This document shows positions 27,636 to 36,221 of a DNA stretch of 64,000 bases, in pieces; the stretch's first letter is position 1; each line of letters starts with the position of its first letter. The notes beneath the pieces are model-generated. The model saw nothing but the letters and a program-made list of their open reading frames with translations. It was not told the origin of the DNA and ran no database searches. The DNA is from Herbiconiux sp. A18JL235 (GTDB taxonomy: Bacteria; Actinomycetota; Actinomycetes; Actinomycetales; Microbacteriaceae), in NCBI RefSeq assembly GCF_040939305.1, contig NZ_CP162511.1, forward strand, positions 620,001 to 684,000, in the 5' to 3' direction. The translations under genes and the position numbers were made by a program.

Positions 27636-29462
27636 TTATCGTGACGGTGCGGGCGTGGGTGGTGGGGTCGGTGTGCCGTCGACCGAGTCGAGGGTTCCGA
27701 ACAACTGACCGTTCTCGTCCTGCGTCTGCATGAGTGCGGCGTACGCCTCGGCGTAGGTGGAGGGCTCGGTCTCGCCCGGCACGCCGTATTTCGCGATGAG
27801 GAGACCGAGCAGGCCCTTGGCCGGATTGCTGATGGGCTTCACCCGCTCGGCGTCGGAGGTGTCGTCGAAGCTCACCTCGGGATTCGGCGGCGTGTACTGC
27901 GGCAGCGTCTGCGGCCAGTCGCTCACCGGCCGGGGCTTGTCGAGCGTGATCGCACCGAACATGTCACGCGACTCCTTGTCGCGCCGGGTGAGGGGCTTGA
28001 GGCCGTGCCGCTTGCTCAGCGTGGCGATGACCGAGCCGTGGTCCATCTGCTCGTTCACGATCGTGTTCTCCGCGGTGTACGCCGAGATGGCGATAGCGGG
28101 CACCCGGCAGCCGAACCGGTCGAAGGTGAAGCCCATCTCGCCCGCGTCGCCGGTGCGCGGCGGAATCGCGGCCGGCGGCGGCACGTGGTCGAAGGTGCCG
28201 CCGTGCTCGTCGAAGGTGACGAACAGCATCGTGTTCATCGCGTTCGAGCCCGACGGGCTGTCGCTGCGCCTGATCGCCGAGTAGACCGCGTGCAAGAGCG
28301 CATCGGCCGCCCGCGCATCCGACACCGCCCCGTCGATGACGTCGCCGGCACCCGACGGGTCGTCGCTCTCGCGCAGCACCCCGTGCGGCGGATGCATGTC
28401 GTTGTGGTTGTAGATCATGCGCGGCTCGATGAACGCGTAGTCGGGGAGGTCGCCGTTCTCGACGTCGTCGTAGAACTGCTCCATGACGCGGAAGTTCGAC
28501 TTCCAGTAGGGCTGCAGGGCGGGCGCGTGGAGCACGCCGGTCATCGACACCAGCTGCGCCGCGTCGTAGTAGACCCGCCACGAAAGACCCGCCTCCTCGA
28601 GGCGGTTGAAGATCGTCGTCGACTCCTCGGGCGGCACGTCGAGCCACTTGCGGTACCCGCCGTCGCCTTTGTTCGTGACGAAGCCGTGCGAGGTGGAGGC
28701 GTGGAAGAACAGCCGGTTGCAGAAGGTCTGCGAGGGCACGGCGCTGAACCAGTGGTCGAACACCGCGAAGTTCTTCGCGAGGGTGCTGAACACCGGCAGC
28801 ATCTCGGGCGTGAAGCCGCCCATGGCGACCTCGTACTCCTTGCGCGTCGGCTCCTTGCGGTCTTTCGTGATGTGCCGGTAGTTGATGATGTAGTCCTCGA
28901 CGAAGCCCTTCATGGTGGGCTGCGCGTTCGGGCCGGGCGCGTTGTACGGATACTGCAGGCCGTTCGCGTGAAGGTCGCGGTTCTGCTCGGGGTCGACCTT
29001 CTGGAACAGCTGGGTGTTGACGTGCGGGTACTCCTCGCCCGGATCGGGATCGGGGCTCGACATGATCTCGTCGGTCGACCCGCTGTAGGCGTGGGCCTTG
29101 ATCACCTCGTCGGTGCCCGGCACCGGGTTCGAATGATCGCCCTGGTGGAGGCCCTCGAAGCTCTGGCCCTTCTTCAGCTCCTCGTCTTTGTAGAGCCAGC
29201 CGAGCACGTTGTCGAAGGAGCGGTTCTCGTACATCAGCACGACCAGATGGTCGAAGCCGGGTTTCGTCTCCTTCTGCTCGGCGGCGAAGTCGAGCGACGA
29301 CTCCTCGGCGTAGACGCCCGCACCGATGGCAGCACCGGCGACGCCTCCCGCCGCTGCGCCTGCCGCGCCCATCGCCGCCGCCTTGAGGAAGGCGCGACGC
29401 GAGGCCACGGCACCTTCGGCGTCGGGCGCCGCGGGTGTGGGCTTCCTGCTGAACCGTGCCAT
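27636..29462 (-). CDS. Tat-exported phosphoesterase (phospholipase C-like)
   Basis: 608 residues. Tat signal SRRAFLKAAAMG (residues 21-32), then a Gly/Ala-rich hydrophobic stretch. The catalytic domain of the PF04185 phosphoesterase family follows: FDHLVVLMYENRSFDNVLGW near 70, FDHWFSAVPSQTFCNRLFFH near 225, and LFVTFDEHGGTFDHVPPP near 420. The ENRSFD asparagine/aspartate and FDEHGG set are the metal and nucleophile regions of phospholipase C/acid phosphatases. A low-complexity Pro/Thr tail ends the protein. Probably secreted and active on phospholipids or phosphate esters. Confidence 0.92.
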   Translation of the reverse strand: MARFSRKPTPAAPDAEGAVASRRAFLKAAAMGAAGAAAGGVAGAAIGAGVYAEESSLDFAAEQKETKPGFDHLVVLMYENRSFDNVLGWLYKDEELKKGQSFEGLHQGDHSNPVPGTDEVIKAHAYSGSTDEIMSSPDPDPGEEYPHVNTQLFQKVDPEQNRDLHANGLQYPYNAPGPNAQPTMKGFVEDYIINYRHITKDRKEPTRKEYEVAMGGFTPEMLPVFSTLAKNFAVFDHWFSAVPSQTFCNRLFFHASTSHGFVTNKGDGGYRKWLDVPPEESTTIFNRLEEAGLSWRVYYDAAQLVSMTGVLHAPALQPYWKSNFRVMEQFYDDVENGDLPDYAFIEPRMIYNHNDMHPPHGVLRESDDPSGAGDVIDGAVSDARAADALLHAVYSAIRRSDSPSGSNAMNTMLFVTFDEHGGTFDHVPPPAAIPPRTGDAGEMGFTFDRFGCRVPAIAISAYTAENTIVNEQMDHGSVIATLSKRHGLKPLTRRDKESRDMFGAITLDKPRPVSDWPQTLPQYTPPNPEVSFDDTSDAERVKPISNPAKGLLGLLIAKYGVPGETEPSTYAEAYAALMQTQDENGQLFGTLDSVDGTPTPPPTPAPSR

Positions 29463-29474
29463 CCTTCGACGTTA

Positions 29475-30416
29475 CTACCCACCGGTGCCCGGCTGACCTC
29501 CGAACGCGCTGGGGGTCGGCCGGGGTCGGAACGCGGCGGCGTTGGCAAGGGCGATGCCGCCCACGACGATCAGTCCGCCGACGATCTGCGCGAGGCTGAA
29601 GGGATGCCCGAGAAGCAGGGTGAGCACCGCTGTGAAGACGGTGATGAGGTTGAGGAACACGCCGGCTCGTGCGGGCGGGATGACGTCGAGGGCCCGGTTC
29701 CAGAGCAGGTAGGACAGCACCGAGGGGAACACGACGATGAAGGCGAGGGCGCCCCACACGGTGGTGCTCTGCGGCAGGGCGGGGCCACCCGTGAGGAACG
29801 AGACGGGGGCGAGCACGAGCGTCGCGATGACCGCCTGCGCCGCCGTGGAGGCGATCGGCGGCAGGGCGGGGGCCTTCCGGCCGAGCACGGTGTAGGCGGT
29901 CCAGCTGAGGATGGCGCAGAGCATCAGCACGTCGCCGAGTCCGAATCCGCCCGTGAACAGTGCCGCGGGAGAACCCCGGCTGATGACGATGAGCACCCCG
30001 ACGAGCGCCACGACGATGCCGACGATCGCAGTCGCCGAGAGCCGCTGTCGCAGCACGACCACGGCGGCGAGGCTGATCATCGCAGGATTGAAGGCGTTGA
30101 TGAGCGAGGCGCTGAACGGGTCGGTGAACTGCAACGCCGAGTAGAGCAGCAGGGTGTAGCCGAGCAGGCCGGTTGCGCCGAGTGCCACGAGCCACGGCCA
30201 GGCCCTCAGCACCTCGCGCCAGCGGGGCCGCTCGATGAACTGGGCCAGCAGCACGAGGGGCAGCGCGGCGAACGCCCAGCGCAGCAGCACGAGGCTCACC
30301 GGGTCGAGCTCCGCCACCGCGGCGGCCCCCACCACGTAGTTGCCGGCCCAGAACAGGGTCGCCGCGACGAGCGAACCGATGGCCACCACGGGGGTGCGCC
30401 TGCTCCTTGCGCCCAT
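29475..30416 (-). CDS. EamA-family (DMT) exporter
   Basis: 313 residues from ATG 30416. Ten membrane helices in two homologous EamA halves: LFWAGNYVVGAAAVAELDP in the first, LMLCAILSWTAYTVLGRKAP in the second. The family exports amino acids or other small metabolites; no substrate can be assigned. An in-frame extension up to 30521 is rich in Cys and Arg and lacks a ribosome site, so it was excluded. It ends 12 bp upstream of the phosphoesterase start. Confidence 0.9.
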   Translation of the reverse strand: MGARSRRTPVVAIGSLVAATLFWAGNYVVGAAAVAELDPVSLVLLRWAFAALPLVLLAQFIERPRWREVLRAWPWLVALGATGLLGYTLLLYSALQFTDPFSASLINAFNPAMISLAAVVVLRQRLSATAIVGIVVALVGVLIVISRGSPAALFTGGFGLGDVLMLCAILSWTAYTVLGRKAPALPPIASTAAQAVIATLVLAPVSFLTGGPALPQSTTVWGALAFIVVFPSVLSYLLWNRALDVIPPARAGVFLNLITVFTAVLTLLLGHPFSLAQIVGGLIVVGGIALANAAAFRPRPTPSAFGGQPGTGG

Positions 30417-30543
30417 TCGGCCCAGCCTACGGGAGAGCCGGCAACAGCAGAGCGCGGCGGGAGCCTGGTACCTGGGTGCCGTTCCTCTCGTACCGAAGGA
30501 CAGCTTTGACGTGCCGGACATCCGGCCGTCACACCCATCCCCT

Positions 30544-30580
30544 AGGGTGGCTGCGTGCGCTCGACGACTGTCGTCGAGCA
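30544..30580 (+). promoter_or_regulatory. -10-like box and perfect 21-bp palindrome before the efflux operon
   Basis: TAGGGT (30544-30549) is a plausible -10. GCTCGACGAC and its exact complement flank a single T (30560-30580), ending 15 nt before the GTG of the adaptor gene. It could be an operator just downstream of the start of transcription or a leader hairpin. The remainder of 30417-30595 shows nothing else. Confidence 0.6.
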
Positions 30581-30595
30581 GTCTGGAGAGTGTCT

Positions 30596-31672
30596 GTGGG
30601 TATCGCGCGTCGCTGGGTCTTCCCGATCCTCAGGATCGTCTTGATCGCCGCCATCGCCGTCGCGCTCGGCAAGCTGGCCTTCTTCCCCGACCAGGCGACC
30701 GAGGCGAACCCCGCCGTCCCCACCGGCGAGATCGTCGAGCCCCACACCGTCGTCGCCCTCGGGTCGATCACGAACGACGTCGTCGTGCAGGCGACCGTCT
30801 CGGCCGACCCCGCCGTGCCGCTCAAGTCGACGGCGGCCGGCACGGTCGACGAGATCTTCGTGGCCCAGGGCGCCCAGGTCGCCGCCGGCGACACGGTGTT
30901 CGACGTGAAGGTGCCGATCGTGCGCGACCCCTCCGAGAGCGTCGACGCCGAGGGCAAGCCGCTGCCCGCGATCTTCACCTACGTGGAGGTGACGGCAGCA
31001 GCATCCGGAACCCTGAGCTCCCTCGGCGTCATCGAAGGGCAGGACGTGACGATCGGCATGGTGGCGGGTCAGATCGCGCCGCCCAGCTTCTCGGTGTCGG
31101 GAAGCCTCCAGCCCGCTCAGCAGTACCGCCTGCTCGACCGGCCCACCGAGGCGAGCATCGCCATCACGGGTGGGCCCGCACCGTTCACCTGCGGCGACCT
31201 GCGCATCACCACCCCGCTGGCCGGGGCGGGCGAGGGCGGCGACGGCGGCACCGGCGGTGGGACGGGCGGCACCGGAGGCGGCGCGGGCGGAGGGGGCACG
31301 GGCGGCGGCAGCGGCGGAACCACCGTGAGCTGCGCCATTCCCGGTGACGTCACCGTCTTCCCCGGCCTTGCCGCCGAGATGACCATCGCGGGCGGCAAAG
31401 CCGAGAACGTGCTCGTCGTGCCCACCACCGCCGTGCGCGGCGCCGCCCAGACGGGAACGGTGTGGGTGACGACCGCCGACGGCGCGACGGAAGAACGCTC
31501 AATCGGACTGGGGCTGAGCGACGGCACCCAGGTCGAGGTCACCGGCGGGCTGAGCGAGGGTGAGGAGATCCTCGAGTTCGCCCCGGGTGCCATGGCCGTA
31601 CCGGGCGGCGGCGACATGGGCGACTGCACCGCGATGCCCGACGGCAGCATGATGTGCGGCTCGATCTCGTGA
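30596..31672 (+). CDS. Efflux periplasmic-adaptor-like protein (MacA/HlyD type)
   Basis: 358 residues from GTG 30596 (GGAG 7 nt ahead; a GTG 6 nt upstream is too close to it). One N-terminal signal anchor (ARRWVFPILRIVLIAAIAVALG). A biotinyl-lipoyl-like segment (STAAGTVDEIFVAQGAQVAAGDTVF) is followed by a beta domain, a Gly/Thr-rich linker (about residues 209-242) and a C-terminal membrane-proximal domain (AVRGAAQTGTVWV, GLSEGEEIL). It is the extracytoplasmic partner of the ATPase and permease downstream, with which it is coupled by GTGA and ATGA overlaps. Confidence 0.85.
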   Translation: MGIARRWVFPILRIVLIAAIAVALGKLAFFPDQATEANPAVPTGEIVEPHTVVALGSITNDVVVQATVSADPAVPLKSTAAGTVDEIFVAQGAQVAAGDTVFDVKVPIVRDPSESVDAEGKPLPAIFTYVEVTAAASGTLSSLGVIEGQDVTIGMVAGQIAPPSFSVSGSLQPAQQYRLLDRPTEASIAITGGPAPFTCGDLRITTPLAGAGEGGDGGTGGGTGGTGGGAGGGGTGGGSGGTTVSCAIPGDVTVFPGLAAEMTIAGGKAENVLVVPTTAVRGAAQTGTVWVTTADGATEERSIGLGLSDGTQVEVTGGLSEGEEILEFAPGAMAVPGGGDMGDCTAMPDGSMMCGSIS

Positions 31673-32409
31673 GCCTGCTGCGACTCGACGAGGTGACCAG
31701 AACGGTGCTGCCGCCCGATCAGCCGGCACTCACCATCCTCAACGGGGTGACCCTCACCGTCGAACCCGGCGACCGCATCTCGATCGTCGGCCGATCGGGT
31801 TCGGGCAAGTCGACGTTGCTCAACCTGATGGGCCTGCTCGACATCCCCACGAGCGGCACCCTCGAGTTCGACGGCAAGCCCGTGAAGTCGTACTCGGGCG
31901 CCGCGCGCGACCGCGTGCGCGGAGCCCGCATCGGCTTCGTCTTCCAGCAGTTCAACCTGCTTGCAGGGCGCACCGCGCTCGAGAACGTGGCGATGCCCCT
32001 GCACTATGCCGAAGGACGACAGTTCTGGCGCCGCAAGGCGCTCGCCGCCGAGATGCTCGAGCAGGTCGGTCTCGGGCACCGGCTCGACAGCATGCCCGAC
32101 CGGCTGTCAGGAGGTGAGCAGCAGCGCGTTGCGATCGCCAGGTCGCTCGTGCGCGGGCCGAGCCTCATCCTCGCCGACGAACCGACCGGCGCGCTCGACC
32201 TCGACACCGGGCAGAGCGTCATGGAGCTCATCGACGAGGTGGCCACCAGCACCGGTGCGGCACTCGTGGTCATCACCCACGACCCCGCGATCGCCGAGCG
32301 CTCGCGCGACCACTACCTGCTCGACCGCGGGGTGCTCACCCGGGCGGGGGTGACGGATGCCGGGGCCCTTGAAGCGCATCCGTCGGCTGTCGCAGGGGGC
32401 GCTGCATGA
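31669..32409 (+). CDS. ABC transporter ATP-binding protein (MacB/LolD type)
   Basis: 246 residues from GTG 31669, overlapping the adaptor stop. Walker A GRSGSGKST, Q-loop FVFQQFNLL, signature LSGGEQQR, Walker B LILADEPTGALD, and the H-loop VVITHDP are complete. This is the LolD/MacB branch that powers FtsX-type permeases rather than importers. C-terminal 20 residues are low complexity. Coupled to the permease by an ATGA overlap. Confidence 0.96.
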   Translation: MSLLRLDEVTRTVLPPDQPALTILNGVTLTVEPGDRISIVGRSGSGKSTLLNLMGLLDIPTSGTLEFDGKPVKSYSGAARDRVRGARIGFVFQQFNLLAGRTALENVAMPLHYAEGRQFWRRKALAAEMLEQVGLGHRLDSMPDRLSGGEQQRVAIARSLVRGPSLILADEPTGALDLDTGQSVMELIDEVATSTGAALVVITHDPAIAERSRDHYLLDRGVLTRAGVTDAGALEAHPSAVAGGAA

Positions 32410-33656
32410 AGCGCGCGCTGACGAGCCTCGTGGGCGCGGTGCTCGAGGCGTGGCAGGAGCTCAGGGTGCACCGCACCCGGGTGCTGCTCTCGCTCATCGG
32501 GGTCGCTGTCGCGGTCTGCTCGCTCACCACGGTCGTGGCGCTCGGCGCCATCGTGCAGCAGGCCAACGAGGAGCTGAGCGAGCGGTCGAGCGGGCGACCC
32601 GCGACCCTCTACGTGTACGCGTACACCGACGACGGCAGCCAGATCGACGCCGAGACGATGGACGCGACCTGGGCGGAGACGATCTCGCGCTACAAGGTCG
32701 ACTACGCCAGCCGGGTGATGCAGACGAGCCAGCTGGTGCCGTTCGTGACGGGAGGCGTGCAGGTGGGCGCCCAGGCGGTCGACCAGCCCTACGGCGAGAT
32801 GCACCGGGTGCGCATCACGGAGGGGTCGTGGTTCACCGCTGCCGACACCGAACGGCTCGCCCCCGCGCTGGTGGTGAACGAGATCTTCTGGGACAGGCTG
32901 GGCCGGCCCGACCTCAGCACGCATCCGACCGTCATGCTCGGCGGTGACAAAGGCACCAAGGCCGTCGTCGTCGGCGTGTACCCGGTGGCCACGTGGGAGA
33001 CCGAGCCGTCGATGTACATGCTCGCCGATCAGCTGCAGGCGATCCAGGCGGCCGACCCGTCCGGAGGAGGCGCGTCGTCCGACCCGTTCGGCGGTGGTGG
33101 TCAGACGCAGTACGAGATGTGGGTGCCGCCCGAGATCTCCGATCAGCTCACCTCGCTCGTGAAGCGCGACTTCAGCGCGGCGCTGGGGGAGGGGGTGCAG
33201 GTCGACGTGAACCGGCAGGACTACGCGCAGTACGGCGACGACCCGTTCCTCGTGACGAAGCTCATCGTCGGGGGGATCGCAGTGCTGGTGCTGCTGCTCG
33301 GCGCGCTCGGGCTCGTGAACATCGCGCTCGTGACCGTGAAGCAGCGGGTGCGGGAGATCGGCATCAGGCGCAGCTTCGGCGCCACCGCGGGGCGCGTGTT
33401 CTTCGCCGTGATGATGGAGAGCGTCGTCGCCACCGTCGCGGCGGGAGCCGCCGGGGTGGTCGCCGCCGTGCTCATCGTGCAGTCGCCCATGATGCACGAC
33501 TTCGTCGGGCAGGGGATGGTGACCGACTTCCCGCCGTTCCCGGTCGACGCCGCCGTGCTCGGACTCATCGCCGCCACCGCCGTCGGCGCATTGGCGGGGC
33601 TGCTGCCTGCGCTCGTCGCCGTGCGGGTCAAGGTGATCGACGCCATCCGCTACTGA
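32406..33656 (+). CDS. ABC transporter permease (MacB/FtsX type)
   Basis: 416 residues. One N-terminal membrane helix (about 27-50: RVLLSLIGVAVAVCSLTTVVALG), a large extracytoplasmic MacB-PCD-like domain (about 50-280) with a Gly-rich stretch (SGGGASSDPFGGGG), then three C-terminal helices with the FtsX motif VREIGIRRSFGATAGRVF near residue 320. Together with the two upstream genes it makes a MacAB-like exporter of peptides, lipids or drugs. Confidence 0.93.
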   Translation: MKRALTSLVGAVLEAWQELRVHRTRVLLSLIGVAVAVCSLTTVVALGAIVQQANEELSERSSGRPATLYVYAYTDDGSQIDAETMDATWAETISRYKVDYASRVMQTSQLVPFVTGGVQVGAQAVDQPYGEMHRVRITEGSWFTAADTERLAPALVVNEIFWDRLGRPDLSTHPTVMLGGDKGTKAVVVGVYPVATWETEPSMYMLADQLQAIQAADPSGGGASSDPFGGGGQTQYEMWVPPEISDQLTSLVKRDFSAALGEGVQVDVNRQDYAQYGDDPFLVTKLIVGGIAVLVLLLGALGLVNIALVTVKQRVREIGIRRSFGATAGRVFFAVMMESVVATVAAGAAGVVAAVLIVQSPMMHDFVGQGMVTDFPPFPVDAAVLGLIAATAVGALAGLLPALVAVRVKVIDAIRY

Positions 33657-33674
33657 GCGGGTCGTGCGCGATCG

Positions 33675-33704
33675 CTCGACCACGGCTTGCTCGACCACGG
33701 CTTG
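33675..33704. repeat. Perfect tandem duplication of 15 bp
   Basis: CTCGACCACGGCTTG occurs twice head to tail in the gap (33657-33832) between the permease gene and the GNAT gene. Nothing else is evident in this gap. Confidence 0.8.
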
Positions 33705-33832
33705 ACTGCCGCCCTGAGGTCGCGGCTGGGGGTCACGGTGGTCATTGTCCGGCCGGGCGGACTCTCCGACCTTCGCGCCGGAGCGTGGCGTCAGCGTGTC
33801 GGTCGGCGGGAGGGGTGGAGAACTCGGGGCTG

Positions 33833-34357
33833 TCAGCGGGCTGGTGAGGTGAGGTGCTTGCGCATCTCGAGTTCACGGGTGGTGCGGTCGAGGGGGTAGG
33901 GGCGGGTGGTGCCGGTCTCGGTGAAGCCGCGGGCGCGGTAGGCGGCGATGGCGCGGGCGTTGTGCTCGTGCACCTCGAGGCTGAGGGTGTCGCCGCGCCC
34001 GGCTGCCCAGGCCTCGATCTCGTCGAGCAGGGCATCGGTGACCCCGGCCGCACGCCCGCGGTGGCTCGGCGCCACGTAGACGCCGTAGAGGAACGCGCCC
34101 GGCGAGCCGACGGGAACCTTCGACAGCATCGTGCCGACCCAGCGGCCGTCGTCGGCGATGGCGGCAACCGTGATCGACGATGCCGACGAGCCCTCGCGCG
34201 CCCACGCCCGCCACTCGGCCTCCGAACGGCGGTGCGCGTGCTCGAGGGTCTCGAGGTAGGCGAGCGGGGTGTCGGTGAGCATCTCGAGCCGCAACGCCCG
34301 CACCTCGGCCCAGTCGTCCTCGGTGGTGCGCCTCACCTCGAACCCTCGCTGCGACAT
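33833..34357 (-). CDS. GNAT-family N-acetyltransferase
   Basis: 174 residues. The acetyl-CoA-binding region is clear: FLYGVYVAPSHRGRAAGVTDALLDEI (near 90-115) with the R/Q-x-x-G-x-G/A-type loop, and LEVHEHNARAIAAYRARGFTETG (near 128-150). N-terminal FEVRRTTEDDWAEVRALRLEML is typical of the RimI/ribosomal-type GNAT group. Acceptor unknown. Convergent with the efflux operon. Confidence 0.92.
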   Translation of the reverse strand: MSQRGFEVRRTTEDDWAEVRALRLEMLTDTPLAYLETLEHAHRRSEAEWRAWAREGSSASSITVAAIADDGRWVGTMLSKVPVGSPGAFLYGVYVAPSHRGRAAGVTDALLDEIEAWAAGRGDTLSLEVHEHNARAIAAYRARGFTETGTTRPYPLDRTTRELEMRKHLTSPAR

Positions 34358-34457
34358 GCCTCGACTCTACGACGCCGGCCTGCGGCCCGCCCTCGCCCGG
34401 CCCGACACCGCTCAGCTGCACCCTGACGACCACGCGGGAGCTCCGCCGGAGCGGAGG

Positions 34458-35207
34458 TCAGTTGGCGCGGCCGCTCTGCGCCTCGAGCACCTCGGCGTAG
34501 CGGCCCTCCGCCTCGGCGAAGCGTTGGCGCTTCACGCGTTCGACGAGGATCTGCTGCGCCTCGGGCTGCGTCTCGAGCAGGTGCATCGTCTCGTCGAGGT
34601 AGTCGTCGAGCGGCATGGCATGCGGGTTGTCTTTGAGGTTCATGAGGGTGGTCTGGGTGGCCGGGGGAGCGAGCTCGATCACCTGCACCGACGTGCCGGC
34701 GAGCTGCACCCGCATCGAGTCGGTGAAGGAATGGATCGCCGCCTTCGTGGCGCTGTAGGTGGGTGTGGCGGGCAGCGGCACGAATGCGAGGCCAGACGAC
34801 ACCGTGAGCACCGCCGCCGAGGGCTGCTCGAGCAGGTGCGGGAGGAAGGCAGCGACGAGCCTGATCGGGCCGAGCAGGTTCGTCGCGACCGTACGCTCGG
34901 CGACCTCGAGGAAGCCGGGGTCGCGCAGGTTCTCGGGCTGCATGATTCCCGCCATCGCCACGAGCACGTCGAGCTCGGGATGTGCCGACGTGACCGCGCG
35001 GAAGGCCTGGTCGATGGAGTCGGGGTCGGTGGTGTCGATGAGCTGCGCCTCGAGCCCCGGGTTCTGCTCGACGATCTCGGCGAGCAGCTCGGTGCGGCGC
35101 CCGCCCACGATGACGGTGTTGCCCGCTGCCTGCAGCCGCTGGGCGAGCCCCAGGCCGATGCCCGAGGTCGCACCGGGGATGAAGATCGTGTGTCCTTGGA
35201 TGTTCAC
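34458..35207 (-). CDS. Short-chain dehydrogenase/reductase
   Basis: 249 residues from GTG 35207. NAD(P)-binding TGxxxGxG variant GATSGIGLGLA near the N-terminus, MAGIMQPENL (the NNAG position), catalytic Ser in LTVSSGLAFVPLPATP and YSATKAAIHSFTDSMR with the Tyr-x-x-x-Lys pair. DltE/SadH-like subgroup, acting as a stand-alone oxidoreductase. Divergent from a helix-turn-helix regulator gene with a palindrome between, so it is probably the regulator's target. Confidence 0.92.
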   Translation of the reverse strand: MNIQGHTIFIPGATSGIGLGLAQRLQAAGNTVIVGGRRTELLAEIVEQNPGLEAQLIDTTDPDSIDQAFRAVTSAHPELDVLVAMAGIMQPENLRDPGFLEVAERTVATNLLGPIRLVAAFLPHLLEQPSAAVLTVSSGLAFVPLPATPTYSATKAAIHSFTDSMRVQLAGTSVQVIELAPPATQTTLMNLKDNPHAMPLDDYLDETMHLLETQPEAQQILVERVKRQRFAEAEGRYAEVLEAQSGRAN

Positions 35208-35301
35208 GGCTCTCGCTTTCTGATCTCTCACGGACGCGGTGGAGCATCCGTGATTCGAGTACACCTCCGATCTTCCAGCCGAACCAGGACAGGGGCATCC
35301 G

Positions 35302-35316
35302 CTGATCGACGATCAG
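35302..35316. promoter_or_regulatory. Palindromic operator between SDR and HTH regulator
   Basis: CTGATCGACGATCAG is a perfect 7+1+7 inverted repeat, flanked by further matching CC/GG pairs. It lies 36 nt before the regulator's GTG and about 95 nt from the SDR start, in the only shared upstream region. Confidence 0.6.
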
Positions 35317-35351
35317 TGGATAAGTCGCGCTCGAGGGGTCAAGGTGGAGGA

Positions 35352-36206
35352 GTGGACACCGCCGCATTCGGAGACTTCGTACGCACTCGCCGGGCAGCCC
35401 TCCAGCCCGAAGACGTGGGCCTTCGCCGCGGCCCGCGACGCCGCACCAGCGGGCTTCGGCGCGAAGAGGTCGCCGAGCTCTCGGGCATGTCGGCCGACTA
35501 CCTGGCGCGCCTCGAACGCGGTTCGGGACTGCAGCCCAGCGAGCAGATGGTGGCGGCGCTCGCGCGCGGGCTGCGGCTCACGCTCGCCGAACGAGACCAT
35601 CTCTTCCTCCTCGCCGGCCACCGGCCGCCCGGGCGCGCGCTCTCGAGCGACCATGTGAGCCCGGGGCTCATGCGCATTCTCGACCGCCTCGCCGACACGC
35701 CGGCCGAGATTCTCGGAGCGCTCGGCGACACGCTCGTGCAGACCGACTCCGCCGTCGCGTTGCTCGGCGAGCAGACCAAGCACACGGGCGCCGCCAGGAG
35801 CGGCTACTACCGGTGGTTCACCGACCCCTCCTCACGCTCCATCTACCCCGCTGACGACCACGAGCACCACAGCAGGGTGCGTGCCGCGCAGTTGCGCGCC
35901 GCGGCAGCCCAGGCCGGCCCGGGATCGGAGGTCGCCGCTCTCGTCGACCGGCTGCTCGACGAGAGCGCGGAGTTCAGGGCGATGTGGGAGCTCGGCGGTG
36001 TGGGCCTGCGGTACACCGATGAGAAGCGCTTCGTGCATCCCGAGGTGGGCGAGCTGTCGCTGCACTGCCAGGTGGTGCTCGACCCCGACCAGTGGCAATC
36101 GCTGCTCGTGTTCACCGCCACCCCGGGCACTCCGAGCGCCGACAAGCTCGCCCTGCTCACCGTGCTCGGCGCCCAGCGCCTCGCCGCCCGGCACCAGCCG
36201 GTGTGA
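35352..36206 (+). CDS. MmyB-type helix-turn-helix regulator
   Basis: 284 residues from GTG 35352. XRE-type HTH at residues about 30-75 (GLRREEVAELSGMSADYLARLERG) followed by the MLTR ligand-binding domain (about 100-275: TPAEILGALGDTLVQTDSAVALLG, and WFTDPSSRSIYPADDHEHHSR). These actinobacterial regulators commonly control a divergently transcribed short-chain dehydrogenase, exactly the arrangement here. AAGG lies 7 nt before the start. Ends 15 bp from the convergent amidohydrolase gene. Confidence 0.93.
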   Translation: MDTAAFGDFVRTRRAALQPEDVGLRRGPRRRTSGLRREEVAELSGMSADYLARLERGSGLQPSEQMVAALARGLRLTLAERDHLFLLAGHRPPGRALSSDHVSPGLMRILDRLADTPAEILGALGDTLVQTDSAVALLGEQTKHTGAARSGYYRWFTDPSSRSIYPADDHEHHSRVRAAQLRAAAAQAGPGSEVAALVDRLLDESAEFRAMWELGGVGLRYTDEKRFVHPEVGELSLHCQVVLDPDQWQSLLVFTATPGTPSADKLALLTVLGAQRLAARHQPV

Positions 36207-36221
36207 CCCGGCCGCGCGAGC

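Noticed and set aside
33675..33704. Tandem 15-mer as insertion or attachment site
   Set aside because: Only two copies, no integrase, tRNA or flanking direct repeats of a mobile element nearby.
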